This document shows, piece by piece, positions 24,272 to 33,059 of a DNA stretch of 44,701 nucleotides. The first letter of the stretch is position 1. Each line of letters starts with the position of its first letter. The DNA is from Streptomyces antimicrobicus (GTDB taxonomy: Bacteria > Actinomycetota > Actinomycetes > Streptomycetales > Streptomycetaceae). The notes below the pieces were generated by a model that worked only from the letters and a program-made list of their open reading frames with translations, was not told the DNA's origin and did not search any database. Made by a program: the position numbers and the translations under genes. The stretch is taken from assembly GCF_020532625.1 (NCBI RefSeq), contig NZ_JAJAUY010000038.1, forward strand, positions 1 to 44,701. Reading direction: 5' to 3'.

Positions 24272-25501
24272 ATGACGAAGAACCGCGAACCACGTGACCC
24301 GTCCGCCACCACCACTGTCTCCCAGATCACCCTGCGCAGCCCCGCCGAACTGGCCGACGCCCTTCCGTACATGGTCGGCTTCCACCCCGACGACTCCCTC
24401 GTGATGGTCGCCGTGCACGGTGAGGGCGGGCGCTTCGGCGGCCGACTCCGTGTCGGCATCCCCGCCGAGCCCGAGGAGTGGGAGGAGACCGCCCGCCTCG
24501 TCGCGGACTGCCTCGTCCGCGGCAGCGAGCGGCGCTCCGGCAAGCCCGACGGCATCGTCGTCTACCTCTGCCAGGACCCGCGCGAGGACGAGACCGCCCA
24601 GCAGGTGATGGCCCGGCTGCGCCCCCTCGCCCAGCGCGTGCGGATCGCCTGCGGGGCGCTCGACGTGCCCGTCCTCGAAGCGCTGTGCATCTCCGACGGG
24701 CGGTACTGGTCCTACTGCTGCCCGGACCCGCGCTGCTGCCCGGCCGACGGCACATCCCTGGCCCCAGCCGGCACCTCGGTGATGGCGGCCGCCGCCACCT
24801 TCGCGGGGCTCCAGGTCAGGGGCACGTTGAAGGAGATCGAACGGCGGCTGTCACCGCTGCGGGGCCCCACCGCCGAGGCCCAGGAGCAGGCCCTGGACCG
24901 GGCCGCCGCCGCCCTCGTCCCGAGGATCCTCGACGGCGCCACCAAGGAGCAGGTCGGGGCCGAGACCGTGGCCCTGGTCCGAACCTTGGTGCAGCGCTTC
25001 ACGCTCACCCCGCCCGCCGAGGGCGGGCCCCGCGCGGACGACTGGGACGACGCCCTGCTCTGCCACGACGAGGCGGCGTCGCTGATCCTCGGGCTCCAGG
25101 ACCGCGAGGTGCGCGACATCGCCGCCGAGTGGATGGAGGGGGAGGAAGCGGCCCCCGCCCTGCGGCTGTGGCGGGCCCTGGCCCGGCGCTGCGTCGGGGC
25201 CTACGGCGAGCACGCCGCGGCCCCGCTCACCCTCGCCGGATGGGTCTCCTGGTCCACCGGCGACGAGCCGACCGCCCGGATCGCCCTCACCCTCGCCCTC
25301 CAGGCCGACGGTGAATACCGCTTCGCCCAGCTGCTGCACCACGCCTGCAACGAGGGCATCGACCCGGAGGGCCTGCGCCACTGCCTGCGCGAGCAGCGCC
25401 TGAGGCGGGAGCCCCGCCGCAGGCGCCGCTCCACCCGACCGCCCGGCCGCCGTCGCCTCCCCCGTCCCCGGAGCCGCCGCACGAGCGGGAGCGACCGATG
25501 A
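24272..25501 (+). CDS. DUF4192 domain-containing protein
   Basis: 409 aa from ATG 24272 ([50 protein letters not shown]). The opening segment [24 protein letters not shown] is the hallmark of DUF4192, an actinobacterial family of unknown function. [16 protein letters not shown] (about residues 148-163) is a cysteine-rich stretch typical of the family that could bind metal. [18 protein letters not shown] near residue 350 is the conserved end; the last 40 residues are Arg-rich and may result from a phase shift. Divergent from recQ. The stop overlaps the next ATG by four bases (ATGA), indicating coupling. Confidence 0.88.
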   Translation: MTKNREPRDPSATTTVSQITLRSPAELADALPYMVGFHPDDSLVMVAVHGEGGRFGGRLRVGIPAEPEEWEETARLVADCLVRGSERRSGKPDGIVVYLCQDPREDETAQQVMARLRPLAQRVRIACGALDVPVLEALCISDGRYWSYCCPDPRCCPADGTSLAPAGTSVMAAAATFAGLQVRGTLKEIERRLSPLRGPTAEAQEQALDRAAAALVPRILDGATKEQVGAETVALVRTLVQRFTLTPPAEGGPRADDWDDALLCHDEAASLILGLQDREVRDIAAEWMEGEEAAPALRLWRALARRCVGAYGEHAAAPLTLAGWVSWSTGDEPTARIALTLALQADGEYRFAQLLHHACNEGIDPEGLRHCLREQRLRREPRRRRRSTRPPGRRRLPRPRSRRTSGSDR

Positions 25502-27849
25502 CTGCCCGGTTCTCGCGGCTCGGCGCGCGGGGGCTCGGCGGGCCGGGACACCCCGCTCCGGCGCCCGGACGGGGCCACAGGACGGTGGCCGTACGGCTCC
25601 GCGGGTGGCTGAGGCCGGCCCGGAGGGCGGCGGCAGCCGTGACCCGGGCGGGGGGACCGGCGTTCAGCTCTCGGGTGGCGGGGGTGCGCCCGCGCCGCCC
25701 AGCGCATCCGACCGGAGCCCAGACAAGGCGACGCATGGCCCACCCCGTACCCCCGGCCCATCCCCGCGGTGCGTCCGCCTCCGGACCGCCCCCCGCCCCT
25801 CAGCCCGGCCTTCCGCACGCCCGGCCACCTGCTGCCGGCTCCGGCTCCGGCCCCGCCACCGGCGGCATCGGCGGCACCGGCATCGGACCCGGCGCCGTCC
25901 CACGGCCCGAGCTGCCACCGGTCCACGGGGCGGTCCTCTGCGTCGCCGCGCCCGGTCTGGTGATCTCCCCGGAGCACGGTCAGCTGACCGGGCGCGGCCT
26001 CGACGGGGTCTACCACGCGGGGCGCCGGCTGCTCTCCCGCTGTCTGCTGCGCGTCGGCGGTCAGGATCCGGTCGCCGTGCAGAGCCGCAGCCTCGGCGCC
26101 GACCGGGCCGCCTTCACCGCGGCCGTGCGCTCCGGTGCGGAGCCCGGGCCGGATCCCGACATCACCGTCGAGCGGGTGCGCCATGCCGACGGGACCGAGC
26201 GGATCACCCTGCGCAGCCACCTCGCCCGCCCGGTGCGGCTGCCCGTCGAGATCGCGCTCGGCACCGACCTGGCGGAGCTCGCCGCCGTCGCGGCGGGCCG
26301 GGCCGGACCCGAACTGCCCGCCGGGGTCTCGGCGGCGGGGCTGCGCTGGAGCAGCGACCGGGCCCGGTCCGTCACCACGGCCGACCCGCCGCCCGACGAC
26401 GCCCTGGCGGCAGGCGGGCTGCTGCGTTGGCAGCTGGAACTGGCGCCGGGACAGGCCCGCACCATCGAGCTGCGCACCACCCAGGACCGCGCCTCGCGGG
26501 CCCCTGCCGGGCAGGTGGCCAACCCCCTGGCGGCCGCTCGGGCGGAGGGGGACGACCCCCGGGTCGACGCCTGGTTCCGCACCAGCCTCGACGACCTCGG
26601 CGCGTTGCTGCTGAGGGACCCCGAGGAGCCCTCCGACGCCTTCGTGGCGGCCGGTGTGCCCTGGCGGTGCGGTCTTGCCCCGGCCGAGTCCCTGTGGGCC
26701 GCCAGGATGGCGCTCCCGCTCGGCACGGGCCTGGCCGCGGCCACCTTGCGTGTCCTCGCCCGGACCCAGGCCGGCGGCCGCGGCGCGGACGCCGGGAAGA
26801 TCCCCGGCCCGCTGCGCGGCGCCGGACCCCCACTGCCCCCCGGCTGCACGGGCACGGAGGCGACCCTGGCCTTCCCCGTGGTGCTCGCCGAGGCCCGCCG
26901 GTGGGGGATGCCGGAGGCGGAGCTGGGGGAGCTGCTCCCGTCGGCCGAGCGCTGCCTGACCTGGCTCCGCCGGAACACTGGGGAGGACGGCTTCCTGGCC
27001 GACCCCGACCCGCACACCGGGCCCCGGCGCTGCGAGATCCAGGCCCACGCCCACCGGGCCGCGCTGCTCGGGGCCGACCTGCTGGCCGGCTGCGGGCGTC
27101 CAGGGGCCGAGGAGTGGCGGGAGTGGGCCGCCGCCCTGCGGCGGCGGTTCGGCGAGGCGTTCTGGCTCGACGGCCCGGACGGCGGCCGCCCGGCCGCCGC
27201 CGTCCATCCCGACGGGCGTCCGCTGGCCCGGCTGACCGGCGCCGCCGCGCACCTGCTGGACACCGGACTACTGGGCCGCGGGCAGCCGGCCCCCGGACTC
27301 CTCGACCGGATCCGTACCGAGCAGCTCGCCCGGCTGCTGGGGACGCCCGCCATGGACTCCGGATGGGGGCTGCGGGGGATGGCCGTACGGGAGCCGGGAC
27401 ACAACCCCTTCGGTCACCGCACCGGCGCGGTGCGCCCGTACGAGAGCGCCGTCGCGGCGGCCGGGCTGGCCGTGGCCGGCTTCGAGAAGGAGGCCGGGGC
27501 GCTGCTGCGCGGACTGCTCGACGCCGCCGAGAAGTTCGGCTACCGGTTGCCCGAGATGTATGCCGCCGAGCAGCGCACCGAGGGCAGCGCCCCGCTGCCG
27601 CACCCTGCGGCCTGCCGGCCGGCCGCGGTGTCCGCCGCGGCCGGGATCCACGCGCTGACCGCGCTGGCCGGGATCCGGCCCGATGCACCAGCCGGCACGG
27701 TCGCCCTCGCCCCGCTCGCCGGAGCTCCGCTCGGGGCGGTACGGCTGTCCGGTCTGCGGGTGGCGGGGGAGCCGTTCAGCGTGCGGGTCAGCCGGCTCGG
27801 GCTCGGGATGGTGGAGGAGGCCGCCGATGCGCTGCAACTGGGCGGCTGA
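25498..27849 (+). CDS. Glycogen debranching-like protein (amylo-alpha-1,6-glucosidase-type, GDE N-terminal domain)
   Basis: 783 aa if it starts at ATG 25498, which overlaps the DUF4192 stop as ATGA; ATG 25736 (MAHPVPPAHP) would give 704 aa and may be the true start, because codon use before it is irregular. Residues about 80-135 are Pro/Gly linker. VHGAVLCVAAPGLVISPEHGQLTGRGLDGVYHAGRRLLSRCLLRV (from about residue 142) is the N-terminal GDE-type beta domain. The C-terminal (alpha/alpha)6 part includes GVPWRCGLAPAESLWAARMALPLGTGLA, EIQAHAHRAALLGADLL, MDSGWGLRGMA and NPFGHRTGAVRPYESAVAAAGLA, as in GH63/GH133-like debranching enzymes. Activity on alpha-1,6 branches of storage glucans is likely by family but unproven. 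Confidence 0.83.
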   Translation: MTARFSRLGARGLGGPGHPAPAPGRGHRTVAVRLRGWLRPARRAAAAVTRAGGPAFSSRVAGVRPRRPAHPTGAQTRRRMAHPVPPAHPRGASASGPPPAPQPGLPHARPPAAGSGSGPATGGIGGTGIGPGAVPRPELPPVHGAVLCVAAPGLVISPEHGQLTGRGLDGVYHAGRRLLSRCLLRVGGQDPVAVQSRSLGADRAAFTAAVRSGAEPGPDPDITVERVRHADGTERITLRSHLARPVRLPVEIALGTDLAELAAVAAGRAGPELPAGVSAAGLRWSSDRARSVTTADPPPDDALAAGGLLRWQLELAPGQARTIELRTTQDRASRAPAGQVANPLAAARAEGDDPRVDAWFRTSLDDLGALLLRDPEEPSDAFVAAGVPWRCGLAPAESLWAARMALPLGTGLAAATLRVLARTQAGGRGADAGKIPGPLRGAGPPLPPGCTGTEATLAFPVVLAEARRWGMPEAELGELLPSAERCLTWLRRNTGEDGFLADPDPHTGPRRCEIQAHAHRAALLGADLLAGCGRPGAEEWREWAAALRRRFGEAFWLDGPDGGRPAAAVHPDGRPLARLTGAAAHLLDTGLLGRGQPAPGLLDRIRTEQLARLLGTPAMDSGWGLRGMAVREPGHNPFGHRTGAVRPYESAVAAAGLAVAGFEKEAGALLRGLLDAAEKFGYRLPEMYAAEQRTEGSAPLPHPAACRPAAVSAAAGIHALTALAGIRPDAPAGTVALAPLAGAPLGAVRLSGLRVAGEPFSVRVSRLGLGMVEEAADALQLGG

Positions 27850-27904
27850 GGATCCGGCCGGGGCCGCCGGGCCGCGTTTCCCGGGCTTCGGGATCAGCAA
27901 AGAG

Positions 27905-27933
27905 CTGTTTATCGTCAGGAAGACGACTATGAT
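27905..27933 (+). promoter_or_regulatory. Leaderless promoter with palindromic operator of the Nudix regulator gene
   Basis: TATGAT (27928-27933) is a near-perfect -10, ending 6 nt before ATG 27940, so the transcript should be leaderless. The spacer contains TCGTC-AGGAA-GACGA (27912-27926), and wider half-sites TTATCGTC/GACTATGA surround it. CTGTTT (27905-27910) is a weak -35 at 17 nt. Confidence 0.6.
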
Positions 27934-27939
27934 CGCGGC

Positions 27940-28689
27940 ATGTCGCCCTACGACCCGTCGGCTTTCCCGCCCTTTGCTGTCACCGTCGACCTGGTCGTGC
28001 TCACCGTGCGGCGCCACGCGCTCTGCGCGCTCGTCGTCAAGCGGGGTGAGCCGCCGTTCCAGGGCCGCTGGGCCCTGCCCGGAGGCTTCGTACGCGGTGA
28101 CGAGGACCTGGCAGCGGCCGCCGCCCGTGAGCTCGCCGAAGAGACCGGGCTGTGCGCCCACGACCCCGGCCGGCCGGGCGTGGACAACGGGGCACACCTG
28201 GAACAGCTCGCCACCTACGGCGACCCCAAGCGGGACCCGCGCATGCGGGTGGTCAGCGTGGCCCACCTGGTGCTCGCCCCCGACCTGCCGGCACCCCGGG
28301 CCGGTGGGGACGCCAACAGCGCGCGCTGGGCACCCGTGGACGAACTGCTCGCGGCCGGCGACGCCGAAGCCCCCGGCGGACTCGCCTTCGACCACGCGCA
28401 GATCCTCGGGGACGGGGTCGAGCGGGCCCGTTCGAAGATCGAGTACTCCTCGCTGGCCACGGCCTTCTGCCCGACCGAGTTCACCGTCGGCGAGCTGCGC
28501 CGGGTCTACGAGGCGGTGTGGGGAGTGGCGCTGGACCCGCGCAACTTCCACCGCAAGGTCACCGGCACCCCCGGGTTCCTGGTGCCCGCCGGGGGGACGA
28601 CCACCCGTCAGGGCGGGCGCCCGGCCCAGCTGTTCCGGGCCGGCGGGGCGACCCTGCTCAATCCGCCGATGCTGCGGCCGGAAGTCTGA
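27940..28689 (+). CDS. Nudix hydrolase-related transcriptional regulator, NrtR type
   Basis: 249 aa from ATG 27940. The Nudix domain (about residues 9-150) has an intact box GxxxxxE...REUxEExGU: GFVRGDEDLAAAAARELAEETGL. The C-terminal winged helix begins at EYSSLATAFCPTEFTVGELRRVYEAVWGVALDPRNFHRKV (about 165-205), the signature of NrtR proteins, which control NAD metabolism and respond to ADP-ribose-type ligands; a retained Nudix box may mean residual hydrolysis. No NAD gene is nearby, so its targets here are unclear apart from probable autoregulation at the palindrome in its own promoter. Located between the debranching-like gene and the ABC transporter gene. Confidence 0.87.
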   Translation: MSPYDPSAFPPFAVTVDLVVLTVRRHALCALVVKRGEPPFQGRWALPGGFVRGDEDLAAAAARELAEETGLCAHDPGRPGVDNGAHLEQLATYGDPKRDPRMRVVSVAHLVLAPDLPAPRAGGDANSARWAPVDELLAAGDAEAPGGLAFDHAQILGDGVERARSKIEYSSLATAFCPTEFTVGELRRVYEAVWGVALDPRNFHRKVTGTPGFLVPAGGTTTRQGGRPAQLFRAGGATLLNPPMLRPEV

Positions 28690-28799
28690 CGACCCGCCAG
28701 TTCATCGGGCCGGTTGCCCAGAAAATCGGACATATCGCGTTATCTTGCGTGGGGTACTCACACTGCCGCAGAGCGGTCTGACTCCCCGCGGGAGAAGCG

Positions 28800-31271
28800 A
28801 TGCTCCAGGCCATCGGACTCACCAGTGCACCCCGTCGAGACCTCCCGCCCGCCGTGGACGACCTCACCTTCGAGGCCCCTCCCGGGAAGGTGACCGCACT
28901 GCTCGGCGACACCGGGTCGGGCAAGACCACCGCCCTGCGGCTCATGCTCGAGCTCGAACCGGGCCGTGGTGTCACCTACTTCCGCGGGCGCCCCCTGCAC
29001 CGGGTCCCGCAGCCCGCCCGTGAGGTCGGCGTGTTGCTCGGCGATCTGCCCGGCAACCCGTCCCGGACCGTCCGCAACCAGCTGCGCATGCTGTGCGCGG
29101 CGGCCGGAGTGCCGGCCGCGCGCGCCGACGCCATGCTCGAGGTCGTGGGTCTCGCCGGCCTGCGGGACCAGCGGCTCGGTTCGCTCTCGCTCGGCATGGA
29201 GCGCCGCCTCGGACTGGCCGCCGCACTGCTCGCCGACCCCTGCACCCTGCTGCTGGACGAGCCCGCCGCCGGGCTCTCGCCCCGCGAACGCAACTGGGTG
29301 TACGGGCTGATGCGCAGTCACGCGGCCCTGGGCGGGGCGGTGCTGTACACCACGGACGACGCCAAGGAGGCGGCGCGCAGCGCCGACCAGGTCGTCAGCA
29401 TCGCCGGGGGGCGGCTCGTCGCCGACCAGGACGCGGCCGCGTTCGCCCGCACGCGGTTGCGCCCGCGGGTCGCGGTCCGCACGCCGCACGCCGCCCGGCT
29501 GGCCGACGTACTCGGCCGGGAGGCCCGGGACCGGCAGCGCGCAGTGGAGATCGTGGCGGAGAGCGGCACACGGCTGTCGGTCTACGGCAGCAGCTGCGCC
29601 GAGATCGGTGAGACGGCGTACCGGCACGGAGTGCTGGTCCACCAGCTCGCCGACGAAACGGGTGACACCGGTACCCCCGTGCCGCACCCGAGCCCGTCCA
29701 CCCCCGCACCCCCGGACCCCGACCGCGCGGCCTGGGCCGCACCTCTGCCCGACGCCCAGGCCTGGGCCGACTCCACGGCTTCCACCCGACCACAGGCCGG
29801 CGCCGGAGCAGCGGCCCGGCCCGGACCCGAGGCCGGCGACGAGGCCGTCACCGTCCGACCGGCGGCCGGTGCCGGGGCCGAGGTCGGGGGCGGGGTCGCC
29901 CCCGTCCGGCCCGCGGCGGGAGTCAGGGCTGAGGTCGGGGACGGGGTAGTCACCGTCCGGCATGCGGCCGAGGTCGGCGGCGGGGCCGCCACCGTCCGAC
30001 CTGCGGCCGGGGCCGAGCTCGGGAACGGGGCCGCCCTCGTCCGACCTGCGGCCGGAGCCGGGGCGGAGGTCGGTCGTCGGCTCGGCGCCGGGACCGGCAG
30101 CCGGCCCTGGGCCCCGGCCGGGCCGTTGCTCGACGCCGGGGCGACGGCTGCCGCCGCGCCGCGCCTCCCCACCTTCGGTGCCGTCCCGGCCCCTGCCTCC
30201 GTCTCCCTTTCCGCTCCTGCCTCCGCCTCCGGCTCCGTCTCCGCTCCCGTCCCCATCTCCGCCTCCGTCCCTGGCTCCGCCTCCGCCTCCGTCCCTGGCT
30301 CCGCTCCTGTCTCCGCCGTCCCCACCCTCCGCCCCGCCCCGGGTGCCGTCGCCACCCCTGCCACCGCCACCCCTGCCACCGTCGCCGCCGCAGTCGGGGG
30401 CGGCGCCGGTGGCGGTGGGATGGGTGTCGGGGTGGGTGGGGTCGCGGGGCGGGCGTGGGCGGGGAGTGGGGTGCCCGTGTGCGGGGTGCGGCGGGTCGGG
30501 GGGCCGTTGCGGCCGTGGCGGTACGAGGTGCGCCGCATGTTCGGCACCGCCACGCCGGTGCTGACCGCGGTGGTCGTCGTCGTGGTGTCGGTGCTGGTCT
30601 CGCTGGTGCTCGCCCGGGCCGGGCGAGCACCGCAGAGCCGACTGCTCGCCGCCTGGCCGCAGCTGCTGCCGCTGCCCCCGGCCGCGCTGGGCGCGGGGCT
30701 GCTCGGGGCGCTGGCCTTCGGGGAGGAGTACCGCTACCCCGCGCTGGCCGCCCACCGGGGCACCGTGCCGCGCAGGCTGGGCCTGCTCGGCGCCAAGCTC
30801 GGGGTCTGCGGGGCGCTCGCGCTGGTGCTGGGTGCCCTCGCGGTCGGTGCCGACGCGGGCGCGCTGTGGCTGGTGTTCGGGCGCGGCCCGTTGCGGTCCC
30901 CGGCCGTCGAATGGATCGCCCCGGCGGTGAGCTGGGCCGGGCTGCTCGTCGGGTGCGCCTGGGCCGGGGTGCTGGCCTCGGGGGTGTTCCGCTCCGCCCT
31001 GGCCGGGCTCGGCGCGGTGCTCGCTGTACCGCTGCTGGTGGTTCCGCCGGTGCGCAGGGCCCTCGACGGGCCGTCCGCCCACCCCGCCTCCGGGCTGGCG
31101 GCGCGGCTGCGCGGGCTGCCCTGGAACCAGTGGCCGCCGGAGGCGGACCGGCTGGTGCGCGGGGCGGTCCGGGTGCTGGCCCAACCCGTCGGGGCCGCGC
31201 TGACGTTGTCGGTGATGGTCCTCTTGTGCGCCTATGGGTTCACCGGTCTGCGCAGCCGCGTCCGGTGGTGA
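28800..31271 (+). CDS. ABC transporter: ATPase fused to a membrane domain through a long repetitive linker
   Basis: 823 aa; ATG 28800 has GGGAGAAG upstream. The N-terminal ATPase (about residues 1-215) has Walker A LLGDTGSGKTTAL, signature LSLGMERRLGLA (SLGM instead of SGGQ), Walker B TLLLDEPAAGLSP and a T-T-D switch (YTTDDA) where a histidine is usual. Residues about 285-575 are Ala/Pro/Gly/Val/Ser-rich, with five VRPAAGAGAEVG-like units and SASVPG runs. About six membrane segments follow (from residue 585: TPVLTAVVVVVVSVLVSLVLA) to the end, resembling ABC-2 type permeases. It is an exporter half-transporter by architecture; substrate unknown. It precedes whiH by 130 nt. Whether the full fusion is stable in the cell cannot be read from sequence. 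Confidence 0.82.
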   Translation: MLQAIGLTSAPRRDLPPAVDDLTFEAPPGKVTALLGDTGSGKTTALRLMLELEPGRGVTYFRGRPLHRVPQPAREVGVLLGDLPGNPSRTVRNQLRMLCAAAGVPAARADAMLEVVGLAGLRDQRLGSLSLGMERRLGLAAALLADPCTLLLDEPAAGLSPRERNWVYGLMRSHAALGGAVLYTTDDAKEAARSADQVVSIAGGRLVADQDAAAFARTRLRPRVAVRTPHAARLADVLGREARDRQRAVEIVAESGTRLSVYGSSCAEIGETAYRHGVLVHQLADETGDTGTPVPHPSPSTPAPPDPDRAAWAAPLPDAQAWADSTASTRPQAGAGAAARPGPEAGDEAVTVRPAAGAGAEVGGGVAPVRPAAGVRAEVGDGVVTVRHAAEVGGGAATVRPAAGAELGNGAALVRPAAGAGAEVGRRLGAGTGSRPWAPAGPLLDAGATAAAAPRLPTFGAVPAPASVSLSAPASASGSVSAPVPISASVPGSASASVPGSAPVSAVPTLRPAPGAVATPATATPATVAAAVGGGAGGGGMGVGVGGVAGRAWAGSGVPVCGVRRVGGPLRPWRYEVRRMFGTATPVLTAVVVVVVSVLVSLVLARAGRAPQSRLLAAWPQLLPLPPAALGAGLLGALAFGEEYRYPALAAHRGTVPRRLGLLGAKLGVCGALALVLGALAVGADAGALWLVFGRGPLRSPAVEWIAPAVSWAGLLVGCAWAGVLASGVFRSALAGLGAVLAVPLLVVPPVRRALDGPSAHPASGLAARLRGLPWNQWPPEADRLVRGAVRVLAQPVGAALTLSVMVLLCAYGFTGLRSRVRW
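29850..30330. repeat. In-frame repeats in the ABC protein linker
   Basis: GTCCGACCTGCGGCCGG or near variants recur about five times between 29850 and 30080, encoding VRPAAG units. At 30190-30320 CCTCCGTCCCTGGCTCCG-like units encode SVPGSA. Coding-phase composition changes sharply to a Ser/Val/Ala-rich run there. Confidence 0.75.
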
Positions 31272-31401
31272 CCGCAACTCCTCGCAAACAGCACGGTTCT
31301 TTACGATAAGTCGTCAATTGCGCAGGTGGCACCGATCACCCTTTCGTGTGCTTTTCACCAAAGACCTCAAGGGTCGTCGAAGCACGGCCGACAAAGGATT
31401 C

Positions 31402-32289
31402 GTGAGTACCCTTGCGCACACCATGATGACCGCCGCCCGCCATGCCGACACCGGCCTCGCCGGCCCGGGCGAACTCGATCGCTACCCCTACGCGGAGGCC
31501 CCCGGCACCGACCGCGTCGGAGCGCCCCACTGGGACGGCGCCGACGTCGAGTTGAGCCGGGCGGGCCGCCGTGCGGCAGGCAGCCGCGGGCGCGGGCTGC
31601 ACGGCCAACTCGTCCAGCAGCTCGGCCAGATGATCGTCTCGGGTGACCTCGGCGCGGACCGCCCCCTGGTCCCCGAGGAGATCGGCCAGCGCTTCGAGGT
31701 CTCCCGCACGGTCGTCCGCGAGTCGCTGCGGGTCCTGGAGGCCAAGGGCCTCGTCAGCGCCCGCCCGAACGTCGGCACCCGGGTCCGCCCGGTCAGCGAC
31801 TGGAACCTCCTCGATCCCGACATCATCGAGTGGCGGGCGTTCGGCCCCCAGCGCGACGACCAGCGCCGCGAGCTCAACGAGCTCCGCTGGACCATCGAGC
31901 CGCTCGCCGCCCGTCTCGCCGCGGGCCACGGCCGCGCGGACATCCAGCAGCGCCTCGCCGACATGGTCGAGATCATGGGCCACGCGCTCGGCCAGGGGGA
32001 CGCGATCACCTTCTCGCGCGCCGACAACGAGTTCCACGCCCTGCTGATCCAGGTCGCCGGCAACCGGATGCTCGAGCACCTCTCCGGCATCGTCTCCGCC
32101 GCGCTCCAGGTCTCCGGCAGCCCGGTCACCGCCTGCGACCGCCCGAGCGAGACCTGCGTCGCGCACCACGCGCGCATCGTCGAGGCGCTCGCCTCCGGCG
32201 ACGCGACCGCCGCCGAGTCGGCGATGCGCCAGCTCCTGACCGTTCACCCCGAGGTCGAGCGCGTCGTCCCGGCCCCGCGCGAGCACTGA
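31402..32289 (+). CDS. whiH: WhiH, GntR-family sporulation regulator
   Basis: 295 aa from GTG 31402 (VSTLAHTMMTAARHAD) with AAAGGA upstream; earlier in-frame starts cross the promoter region. The N-terminal winged helix (about residues 65-130: GLHGQLVQQLGQMIVSGDL, LVPEEIGQRFEVSRTVVRESLRVLEAKGLVSARPNVGTRV) is followed by a FadR-type FCD ligand domain (about 150-285) with the RRELNELRWTIEPLAARLAA helix, DNEFHALLIQVAGN and HHARIVEALASGD, whose Asp/His residues usually bind a metal and a carboxylate. In S. coelicolor WhiH is needed for sporulation septation and is transcribed by sigma-WhiG. I did not find a clear sigma-WhiG promoter upstream. Lies directly before hrdB, as in other Streptomyces. 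Confidence 0.95.
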   Translation: MSTLAHTMMTAARHADTGLAGPGELDRYPYAEAPGTDRVGAPHWDGADVELSRAGRRAAGSRGRGLHGQLVQQLGQMIVSGDLGADRPLVPEEIGQRFEVSRTVVRESLRVLEAKGLVSARPNVGTRVRPVSDWNLLDPDIIEWRAFGPQRDDQRRELNELRWTIEPLAARLAAGHGRADIQQRLADMVEIMGHALGQGDAITFSRADNEFHALLIQVAGNRMLEHLSGIVSAALQVSGSPVTACDRPSETCVAHHARIVEALASGDATAAESAMRQLLTVHPEVERVVPAPREH

Positions 32290-32374
32290 CGGGCGGTGGA
32301 ACGGCGCGCTGGGGGCGGTAGCACACGTCGTCGCCGGGCCCCGGGGTCCGGCGACACCGGCGGTCCGGCCACGC

Positions 32375-32443
32375 ACCATCGGGTCCGATCACCGTCGGGT
32401 CCGGCCGCGCACCGTCGGGTCCGATCACGTACCGTCGGGTCCG
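32375..32443. repeat. Four direct repeats after whiH
   Basis: ACCRTCGGGTCCG occurs at 32375, 32391, 32411 and 32431 (spacing 16, 20, 20). No gene is supported in this interval. Confidence 0.8.
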
Positions 32444-32516
32444 GGCAACGCCTTCCCCGACGAGACCGGCCATCGGTGGGCCCGGCGACATCCGGCTCCA
32501 GCGGGACGCGGCTCCG

Positions 32517-32645
32517 ACGGCTCCCGCGACACCCACGGCTCCGGCGACACCCACGGCTCCCGCGACACCCACCCGTCCCGCCCGCACCTACGCGTCCGCC
32601 CGCAACCACCCGTCCCGCCCGTACCCACGCGTCCGCCCGCACCGC
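32517..32645. repeat. 18-bp and 37-bp tandem repeats between whiH and hrdB
   Basis: ACGGCTCCSGCGACACCC is repeated three times without gaps (32517-32570). Two copies of a roughly 37-bp unit beginning ACCCGTCCCGCCCG follow (32571-32645). The whole whiH-hrdB gap (32290-33059) contains no supportable gene; the open frames on the minus strand translate to GVAGAV-type runs. Confidence 0.85.
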
Positions 32646-32875
32646 CGGCACCCCCGACCCTGCGACCCCCCGACGCGTCCGCCAGCACCGGCGTACGCCG
32701 GGCCAGGGCGGGTACGAGGCCGTAGATGAGCCTCGGCGGCGCCGTCGGGGCGACGTGGACAGTACGCAGCGGTAGGGACACGCGCCGGGCCGGACCCGCT
32801 GTCAGGGCCTTACGGCCCGTTTCGGGCGAAGGGGGTGTGACTCGGGCCACTGAAGATTGGGCGTAACACTCTGCG

Positions 32876-32892
32876 AGGTCACACGATGACCT
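32876..32892. promoter_or_regulatory. Palindrome in the hrdB upstream region
   Basis: AGGTCA-CACGA-TGACCT is a perfect 6-5-6 inverted repeat 167 nt upstream of the hrdB start. An AT-richer stretch (GAAGATTGGGCGTAACACT) sits immediately before it, so it may be at the promoter or first transcribed bases. The binding protein is unknown. Confidence 0.5.
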
Positions 32893-33059
32893 AGGTGGTG
32901 ATGGCCGACGGAGGGAAGACAGCAGCCCTTGCGGGTGCTGGACAGCTCCCCGGCCCCTGCCCGCGCCGCCGGCCCATCCCCAGTCGGTGCTCGTCGGCTC
33001 CGGTATCTGCACCACGGCCGGGGTCGGAAGCCGTTCCCATCGTTCCCGAGAGGTTGTTC

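Noticed and set aside
31272..31401. Sigma-WhiG promoter (TAAA-N15/16-GCCGATAA) before whiH
   Set aside because: TACGATAA and ACCGATCA occur, but no TAAA lies at the required distance. The known S. coelicolor dependence is therefore not confirmed by this sequence.
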